From contig NZ_JAIWZC010000002.1 in assembly GCF_020297485.1 (NCBI RefSeq), positions 186,001 through 250,000 of the forward strand: DNA of 64,000 bases. The letters run 5' to 3'. The DNA comes from Enterocloster clostridioformis. GTDB lineage: Bacteria; Bacillota; Clostridia; Lachnospirales; Lachnospiraceae. This document shows, in pieces, positions 60,551 through 64,000 of the stretch (positions are counted from its first letter, which is position 1; each line of letters starts with the position of its first letter). The notes beneath the pieces are model-generated. The model had not been told where the DNA came from, made no database searches, and worked only from the letters and a program-made list of their open reading frames with translations. Position numbers and translations under genes: made by a program.

Positions 60551-62161
60551 ATGATTAACGGAACAACTCTTTGGAATCGCTCTTATACTGCGGATATGAT
60601 AGAAAAGACCTTTTCCGGCAAGACTTATTTGACCTATCCCAATCTTCCCGCCAACTTATATGACGCATTATCCTTATCTGCCGCACGCCGTCCGGACAAG
60701 ACAGCCGCTGTGGATGATAACGGCACCGCCTATACCTACACGGAACTGAGGGACATGGCCGACCATTTTTCTTCTTACCTATATTACATATCGGATATCA
60801 AGCCGGGAACCAAGACAGGCGTCATGATGTTCAACAGTGTTGAATTCTGCGTAACCTTCCTGGCTCTTACAAAGCTGGGAGCCGTGGTCATACCGCTGCC
60901 CAGTAAATACAGCCGGAACGAAGTGCTTTCACTGACGGCAAAGGCCGATCTCCAGTACATCCTGTGTGATGAAAAGTTTTATGACTGGTTTGTGCCGTTA
61001 GAAACCTCCGGCGTCCATATCATGAAGCCCGGACGGGGTAAGAACGGATTTGGTTTTTCCCACCTGTGCGCCTCCTATCTCAGCCCTGTGCCGTCTCTTG
61101 GCAGGGAAGAGGATGACGCGCTCATCATGTTCACCTCCGGCACCACCTCTCAGAGCAAGGGAGTCATTATCAAGAATTACAGCATCATGCACGCCATTGT
61201 CTCCTACCAAAGAATTTTCCAGATAACGGACAGGGACTCAACCCTCATTCCCATCCCCATCTATCTGGTAACCGGGCTGGTGGCGCTTCTGGGGCTGACC
61301 CTGTATGCAGGCGGAACCGTTTACCTGCACAAGTTCTTTGATGCCAAAAGGGTTCTCAGGGATGTAAACGACAAGGAAATCACATTCCTCCACTCCGCAC
61401 CCGCTGTATTTTCCCTGCTGCTAAGGAAAAAGGACAGTTTTCCTTCCCTTCCCAGTCTCAGGCTTCTGGCCTGCGGAAGCAGCAACATGTCAAAGGAAAA
61501 ACTGACAGAGATCCACCGCTGGCTGCCCTGCGCCGCATTTCACACCGTATATGGGCTGACCGAGACATGCTCGCCTGCCACCATCTTTCCGGGCGATGCC
61601 TCCACCAGCAGTTACATTGGTTCCTCGGGCCTTCCCATTCCCGGCACCTGCTTTTGCATACTGGACGACTCAGGTTCACAGATGCAGACAGGCCAGGTAG
61701 GGGAAATCGCGGTCAGGGGGACCGTTGTCCTGGACCGGTATTATCAAAAGGGAACCGGCGGGCTGGACGGAGACGGCTGGCTCCGTACCGGAGACCTGGG
61801 ATATTTTAACGGGGAGGGGTATCTGTTTATCGTGGACCGGAAAAAGGACATGATAAACCGGGGCGGAGAAAAAATATGGAGCTTTGATGTTGAAAATGAG
61901 CTGTACAGGCTGGACGGGATCGATGAGGCGGCCGTGGTGGGAATTCCCCATGATATATACGGCGAGGTGCCTGTGGCCGCGGTGAAGCTGTCTCCCGAAA
62001 GCATTCTGACGGAACAGCAGATACAGGAATTGCTGAAATGCAGGATTGCCAAATACATGATTCCTTCCCGCATCATCTTCCTGGACGAGCTCCCTCTCAC
62101 ACCCAATAACAAAGTAAACAAATCAGCCATACGGAAACTTTTCATGCAGCCAGAACATTAA
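60551..62161 (+). CDS. Acyl-CoA ligase (AMP-forming)
   Basis: A 536-residue ANL-family enzyme. Start at the ATG at 60551, with GGGGG 8 bases before; the upstream in-frame stretch is AT-rich and noncoding in appearance. Motifs: LIMFTSGTTSQSKGVII (ATP site), VYGLTETCSPAT, GWLRTGDLGYF and DRKKDMINRGGEKIW, with a C-terminal lysine in NNKVNKSAIRK. It activates a carboxylic acid to its CoA ester via the acyl-adenylate. The substrate is open; the linked CoA-transferase, SDRs and importer suggest an imported hydroxy or aromatic/branched acid. Confidence 0.88.
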   Translation: MINGTTLWNRSYTADMIEKTFSGKTYLTYPNLPANLYDALSLSAARRPDKTAAVDDNGTAYTYTELRDMADHFSSYLYYISDIKPGTKTGVMMFNSVEFCVTFLALTKLGAVVIPLPSKYSRNEVLSLTAKADLQYILCDEKFYDWFVPLETSGVHIMKPGRGKNGFGFSHLCASYLSPVPSLGREEDDALIMFTSGTTSQSKGVIIKNYSIMHAIVSYQRIFQITDRDSTLIPIPIYLVTGLVALLGLTLYAGGTVYLHKFFDAKRVLRDVNDKEITFLHSAPAVFSLLLRKKDSFPSLPSLRLLACGSSNMSKEKLTEIHRWLPCAAFHTVYGLTETCSPATIFPGDASTSSYIGSSGLPIPGTCFCILDDSGSQMQTGQVGEIAVRGTVVLDRYYQKGTGGLDGDGWLRTGDLGYFNGEGYLFIVDRKKDMINRGGEKIWSFDVENELYRLDGIDEAAVVGIPHDIYGEVPVAAVKLSPESILTEQQIQELLKCRIAKYMIPSRIIFLDELPLTPNNKVNKSAIRKLFMQPEH

Positions 62162-62176
62162 GGAGGTTACACAAAA

Positions 62177-63760
62177 ATGAGAAAACCAGTTTTTATCACC
62201 GGCGAAGAAGCTGCCGCCATGATTGCCGACAACGCAACTGTGGCAACCATCGGCATGACCCTGGTGTCGGCGGCCGAAACCATTCTCAAGGCCATTGAAC
62301 AGCGCTTTTTGGAAACAGGAAGCCCCAGAGGGCTGACTCTGGTCCATTCCTGCGGGCAGAGCGACCGGGACCGGGGAATCCAGCATTTTGCCCATGAGAC
62401 CATGCTCTCCAGAATCATCGGAGGCCACTGGGGACTGCAGCCCAGGATGATGCAGCTGATTGCGGACAACAAGATTCTGGCCTACTGCATTCCCCAGGGC
62501 CAATTTGCCCAGCTATACCGCAGCATGGCCGGAGGCGAGCCGGGAAAGATTACCAAGGTGGGCCTGGGGACCTTCATAGACCCCAGGATTGACGGCGGCA
62601 AAATGAACGAAATCACCATGAGCGCCCCCGATATCAGCGAGGTGGTTACTATTGGCGGCGAAGAATATATGCGCTACAAACCCATTCCTCTGGATTACTG
62701 CATCATCCGGGGAACCTATGTGGATGAATACGGCAATCTGACCACGGACGAGGAGGCCATGCATCTGGAAGTGTTCTCCGCCGTCATGGCATGCAAAAAA
62801 TTCGGGGGCAAGGTGCTGGCCCAGGCAAAATATAAAGTCAAAGCCGGTTCCCTCCACTGCAAGCGCGTGATTGTGCCGGGCGTATTCATTGATGCGGTTG
62901 TCATCTGCCCCAATCCCGAGGAGGATCACAGGCAGACCCACAGTTTCTATATGGACCCTGCCTACTGCGGGGATACCAAGGCGCCTGTATCATCCGATGA
63001 CGTCCTCCCCATCTCGCTGCGCAAGGTCATAGGGCGCAGGGCGCTGATGGAGCTGTCGCCTGACGATGTGCTGAATGTGGGAACCGGGATTCCCAATGAT
63101 GTAGTAGGCCCCATTATCACGGAGGAGGGCATGTCGGAGGATGTGACCATCACCGTGGAATCCGGTATCTATGGAGGCATTCCCATGGGCGGCATTGACT
63201 TTGGAATCGCCAAAAACCAGTTTGCCCTGGTCCGGCACGACGACCAGTTTGACTATTACAATGGACCCGGCGTGGATGTCACCTACATGGGCGCAGGCGA
63301 GGTGGACGCCCAGGGAAATGTCAACGCCACATGTTTAGGGCCGAAGCCCACGGGAGCAGGCGGCTTCATCGATATCACCACCAACGCCAAACATGTGGTC
63401 TTCTGTTCTTCCTTTACCGCTAAAGGGCTGGACTGCACCTTTGAGGGAGGAAGGCTTCATATCAACCAGGAGGGCTCCTTAATAAAATTTGTCAACCGGA
63501 TTAAACAGGTTTCCTACAACGGCAAAATTGCCAGAGAAAAGGGCCAGAAAATGCACTACGTAACAGAACGGGCCGTATTTGAGCTGCAGGCGGAAGGACT
63601 GACCCTGACCGAAATCGCCCCCGGAATTGATATCCAGACCCAGGTCCTGGACCTGATGGAATTCACTCCCCGAATCAGCCCTGATCTGAAGGAGATGGAC
63701 ATGGCTATTTTCATGGAGGGGGCTCCCTTTGGACTGAGAAAGTATATATTTTCTAATTAA
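62177..63760 (+). CDS. Family I CoA-transferase (YdiF/acetate CoA-transferase type)
   Basis: A 527-residue fused alpha-beta CoA-transferase. N-terminal half: GITRKPVF-like KPVFITGEEAAAMI and HSCGQSDRDRGIQHFAHE. C-terminal half: VLNVGTGIPNDVVGPII and TITVESGIYGGIPMGG, where the glutamate (VESG) is the residue that forms the CoA thioester. AGGAGG lies 9 bases before the ATG. It is 15 bases after the ligase gene. It exchanges CoA between acetate or another acid and a longer acid, as in beta-hydroxy or branched acid degradation. Confidence 0.9.
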   Translation: MRKPVFITGEEAAAMIADNATVATIGMTLVSAAETILKAIEQRFLETGSPRGLTLVHSCGQSDRDRGIQHFAHETMLSRIIGGHWGLQPRMMQLIADNKILAYCIPQGQFAQLYRSMAGGEPGKITKVGLGTFIDPRIDGGKMNEITMSAPDISEVVTIGGEEYMRYKPIPLDYCIIRGTYVDEYGNLTTDEEAMHLEVFSAVMACKKFGGKVLAQAKYKVKAGSLHCKRVIVPGVFIDAVVICPNPEEDHRQTHSFYMDPAYCGDTKAPVSSDDVLPISLRKVIGRRALMELSPDDVLNVGTGIPNDVVGPIITEEGMSEDVTITVESGIYGGIPMGGIDFGIAKNQFALVRHDDQFDYYNGPGVDVTYMGAGEVDAQGNVNATCLGPKPTGAGGFIDITTNAKHVVFCSSFTAKGLDCTFEGGRLHINQEGSLIKFVNRIKQVSYNGKIAREKGQKMHYVTERAVFELQAEGLTLTEIAPGIDIQTQVLDLMEFTPRISPDLKEMDMAIFMEGAPFGLRKYIFSN

Positions 63761-63769
63761 TACGCAACA

Positions 63770-63813
63770 GTTCAGGACGGCTTTTTCGGTCAAGAAGAGT
63801 CTCCGTCCTGAAC
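63770..63813 (+). other. Intercistronic 11-bp perfect stem-loop
   Basis: GTTCAGGACGG (63770-63780) pairs exactly with CCGTCCTGAAC (63803-63813). The loop is 22 bases and no T-run follows, so it is not a standard terminator. It may affect mRNA stability or partly terminate between the CoA-transferase and the SDR. Confidence 0.65.
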
Positions 63814-63851
63814 AGTTCCAATAACATATTCATATTAAAGGAGGATTTGTC

Positions 63852-64000
63852 ATGAGACTAGAAAACAAAACCGCAATTGTAACAGGTGCAGGCCGCGGTC
63901 TGGGAAAGGGAATTGCCTTAAAACTGGCGGCCGAAGGCGCCAAGGTCATCGCAGCAGACATGTCAATGGAAACAGCCTCTGCAACCGCTGATGAAATTAA
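63852..64000 (+). CDS. Short-chain dehydrogenase/reductase, N-terminal part (runs off the window)
   Basis: ATG at 63852 with AAAGGAGG 8 bases ahead. The 49 visible residues show [20 protein letters not shown], the cofactor-binding start of a classical SDR. The next acidic residue (IAADMS) suggests NAD rather than NADP preference. It belongs to the ligase/CoA-transferase operon. The catalytic part is outside the window. Confidence 0.88.
   Translation, partial: MRLENKTAIVTGAGRGLGKGIALKLAAEGAKVIAADMSMETASATADEI

Overview
The window looks like a chromosomal segment of a gut Clostridia, most like Lachnospiraceae of the Enterocloster/Clostridium clostridioforme group. I infer this from roughly even base composition, strong AGGAGG-type ribosome sites, the gene families present and the style of the mobile elements; no species marker is visible. 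Most genes lie on the minus strand.

1-11586 is a purine/uric-acid catabolic cluster read on the minus strand: hydantoinase (hyuA-like), an NCS2 purine permease, two amidohydrolases, the three xanthine-dehydrogenase-type subunits, and the start of a 2,3-diaminopropionate ammonia-lyase (ygeX). This gene set matches the purine-degradation clusters known from E. coli and gut anaerobes. The permease is split by an intact-looking IS630-family element whose precise removal would restore a 478-residue protein. The cluster has a clear promoter with an attenuator-like hairpin ahead of hyuA and a structured leader ahead of the permease.

12059-18620 is a graveyard. A TRAP transporter has an amber stop in dctP, and a deletion has fused dctM to an alpha/beta hydrolase. 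A fragment of a conjugative element (AbrB/PIN toxin-antitoxin, Cys-rich VLP protein) sits against a truncated PucR/CdaR-type regulator, and a PfkB kinase is broken.

18724-27644 is an unusual composite locus. A two-component system is divergent from an operon of a propeller-like solute-binding lipoprotein, two sugar-type ABC permeases, an HlyD-like adaptor and a MacB-type permease, with no ATPase gene. A near-perfect 23-bp inverted repeat carries both divergent promoters.

27992-36233 is a raffinose/melibiose locus: amylosucrase, GH36 alpha-galactosidase, MsmG/F/E-type importer and a divergent AraC regulator. 36571-41269 holds a RelA/SpoT-domain protein with a HEPN-like RNxxxH tail, an FUSC-type exporter, and a CoA-disulfide reductase/rhodanese flanked by C_GCAxxG_C_C proteins. 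42159-46815 is a pentose/fucose-type sugar module: kinase, isomerase, DUF4867 and AraC regulator.

46816-53210 is again eroded and mobile: an MEMO/AMMECR1-type protein with a truncated tail, chimeric remnants of a GNAT protein and an anion permease, an IS91-family element, and a group II intron directly behind the terminator of a tRNA-Leu gene. A second tRNA-Leu gene follows.

53227-64000 holds a LacI regulator and a branched-chain-amino-acid-type ABC operon (SDR, LivH, LivM, LivG, LivF, binding protein). Divergent from it are an acyl-CoA ligase, a CoA-transferase and a second SDR. The shared control region has four helically phased GTTTCGTT boxes. LivF has lost its Walker A lysine, so the importer may be impaired.
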